Of a stretch of DNA of 23,028 nt, positions 21,773-23,028 are shown piece by piece; position 1 is the first letter of the stretch, and the number at the start of each line of letters is the position of its first letter. Made by a program: the position numbers and the translations under genes. The notes beneath the pieces are model-generated. The model saw only the letters and a list, made by a program, of their open reading frames with translations, was not told the DNA's origin and ran no database searches. Origin of the DNA: Candidatus Sulfopaludibacter sp. SbA3 (GTDB taxonomy: Bacteria > Acidobacteriota > Terriglobia > Bryobacterales > Bryobacteraceae); assembly GCA_945900935.1 (NCBI GenBank), contig CAMDKT010000018.1, positions 1 to 23,028 on the forward strand. Reading direction: 5' to 3'.

Positions 21773-22927
21773 ATGATCATTATCCGAACCCTCTTATTGG
21801 TCCTGGCGGCGTACGTCGTTTTCGCCCAGGACAAACCGAAAATTCACAAGATTGGCGACGTCACCGTCACGGGAAGTTTCCGTACTCGCGTCGAAAGTTG
21901 GGACTGGTTTGAACCCGGTTCCGGTGATCCCAGCTACACGTTTTCCGGCAGTCTGCTGCGCCTGAATCTCTCGCAAGCCAAAGAGAAATTCAGTTGGGCC
22001 GCTGAGTTCGCCATTCCTGTTCTGCTCAATCTGCCCGACAACGCAGTGGCGCCTGGCGTCCAGGGAGCCTTGGGGCTCGGTGCCAACTACTTCACCGCCA
22101 ATAACCGCAATTCGAGTGCCGTCATGTTCTTTCCCAAACAGGCCTGGTTGCAGTGGAAGACCGCGGCCGGCCAGTTCCGTGTGGGCCGCGTCGAATTCGC
22201 CGACGGCTCGGAGACCGCGCCGAAGAACGCAACCCTCGCCGCGTTGAAGACCACCCGCATCAACATGCGCTTGATCGGCCACTTCGGCTGGACGCACGTC
22301 GGCCGGTCCTTCGACGGCATGCTCTATTCAAAAACCCGTGCCAACGGCCAATTTACGTTCCTGGGCGCGATACCCACGCGTGGCGTTTTCCAGACTGATG
22401 GCTGGGGCTGGAATCAAGCCGCGCTCGGCTACGCCGCCTACACCAAGCCTTGGGGGAAAGGGGCCCACACTGCCGATACGCGGGTCTTCGCGCTCTACTA
22501 CCAGGACTGGCGCACAAACGTTTTGAAGACGGATAATCGCACCGCCGCCGCTCGCAATCTGGATCGCGCCAACGTCGCGATCACCACGTTCGGCGGCCAC
22601 TCCGTGCACGCCATCGATACCAAGCCCGCGACGTTCGACGTGCTCTTCTGGGGCGCCGCGCAAACCGGCCGCTGGGGCGTGGAGAACCACCGCGCCTACG
22701 CCGTAACGGCCGAATCCGGCTTTCAGCCCAAAGCCAAGGCGACGTTGAAATGGAAGCCCTGGATCCGCGGCGGCTACGGCCAATCGAGCGGCGATGGCAA
22801 CACGGCCGACGGGACCCACAACACGTTTTTCCAGGTCCTGCCCACGCCCCGGCCTTTCGCGCGTTTCCCGTTCTTCAACATCAGACATCCTGATCTCCAA
22901 GGAAATTACATCGAGCCAATTTCGTAG
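21773..22927 (+). CDS. Alginate-export-family outer-membrane barrel, C-terminally truncated
   Basis: The 384-residue product has a signal peptide (MIIIRTLLLVLAAYVVFAQ) and a beta-barrel with VTVTGSFRTRVESWDWF, FPKQAWLQWKTAAGQFRVGR and RINMRLIGHFGWTHVGRSFD, typical of the alginate_export domain found in many Acidobacteriota. Such barrels pass anionic polysaccharides or act as general porins. The ribosome binding site AAAGGAG is 5 bases before ATG 21773. The familiar barrel sequence ends at RPFARFPFFN (about 22880). It is followed by only 15 unrelated residues to the stop at 22927, while relatives continue with several more strands, commonly 50 to 100 residues. Its tail overlaps the 3' end of an opposing gene. 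I consider it a truncated and probably inactive gene. Confidence 0.8.
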   Translation: MIIIRTLLLVLAAYVVFAQDKPKIHKIGDVTVTGSFRTRVESWDWFEPGSGDPSYTFSGSLLRLNLSQAKEKFSWAAEFAIPVLLNLPDNAVAPGVQGALGLGANYFTANNRNSSAVMFFPKQAWLQWKTAAGQFRVGRVEFADGSETAPKNATLAALKTTRINMRLIGHFGWTHVGRSFDGMLYSKTRANGQFTFLGAIPTRGVFQTDGWGWNQAALGYAAYTKPWGKGAHTADTRVFALYYQDWRTNVLKTDNRTAAARNLDRANVAITTFGGHSVHAIDTKPATFDVLFWGAAQTGRWGVENHRAYAVTAESGFQPKAKATLKWKPWIRGGYGQSSGDGNTADGTHNTFFQVLPTPRPFARFPFFNIRHPDLQGNYIEPIS

Positions 22928-23028
22928 ACGAGGCGCAAATCGGTACCCGGGAAAACGGTCTCGGTGGCGTTGAGTTGAACGCAGAGATGTCGAGCGGCGA
23001 CGTCGTGTGCGTTCTGCGCGAGATGATG
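22906..23028 (-). CDS. 3' end of an unidentified leftward gene
   Basis: The minus-strand frame enters from the window edge and reads HHLAQNAHDVAARHLCVQL, then NATETVFPGTDLRLVYEIGS, with TAA at 22906-22908 (40 residues visible). The strand-like TVFPGTDLRLVYEIG resembles the end of an outer-membrane barrel, but there is too little for a family call. It overlaps the tail of the truncated alginate-export-like gene, so the rearrangement joint probably lies at its 3' end. Confidence 0.5.
   Translation of the reverse strand, partial: HHLAQNAHDVAARHLCVQLNATETVFPGTDLRLVYEIGSM

Noticed and set aside
22328..22900. 190-residue leftward open frame opposite the alginate-export-like gene
   Set aside because: It is rich in Gly, Arg and Val without a domain, and the plus-strand barrel has a good ribosome binding site and signal peptide.

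Overview
The window looks like a GC-rich chromosomal segment of an acidobacterium, most like the Bryobacterales/Solibacter group. The grounds are a TonB receptor with an N-terminal carboxypeptidase-regulatory-like domain, a PEP-CTERM protein, an alginate-export-type barrel and an MtrAB-like cytochrome/porin pair. This placement is inferred from gene families, not from a marker gene.

Layout. (1) 1-2614: a leftward TonB-dependent receptor that runs off the left edge, then a frameshifted C-terminal remnant of another such receptor and a strong terminator. (2) 2639-9931: a rightward DegT-type aminotransferase faces a long leftward run. In transcription order that run is ECF sigma factor, zinc-type anti-sigma factor, CpxP/Spy-like protein, CmoB-like methyltransferase, second methyltransferase-like protein, sulfotransferase, glycosyltransferase and hexapeptide acyltransferase. 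Spacing is tight, so an envelope-stress regulator may be co-transcribed with glycan-decorating enzymes. (3) 9974-12037: an A-type Fe-S carrier with a clear promoter, a gene-free stretch with a strong hairpin, and a PEP-CTERM protein whose promoter is surrounded by three copies of an operator-like motif. (4) 12038-14621: murQ and murA overlap (peptidoglycan recycling and synthesis), followed by a rhodanese.

(5) 14661-17898: a leftward, translationally coupled three-gene operon. It encodes a decaheme c-type cytochrome (DmsE/MtrA type), a 675-residue outer-membrane barrel in the MtrB position and a small membrane protein of unknown function. This is the best candidate for an interesting system: a porin-cytochrome conduit moving electrons across the outer membrane. 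(6) 17899-21772: a plastic region. It contains a possible recombinase remnant, a VapBC-type toxin-antitoxin pair bracketed by 32-base direct repeats, a second PIN toxin with a probable frameshift, a decayed helical-repeat gene, and a broken second copy of the cytochrome's 5' end including its leader. (7) 21773-23028: an alginate-export-like barrel that ends early, running into the 3' end of an opposing gene that leaves the window.

The remnants, broken copies and short direct repeats suggest that regions 1, 6 and 7 have been rearranged, while regions 2 to 5 look intact.
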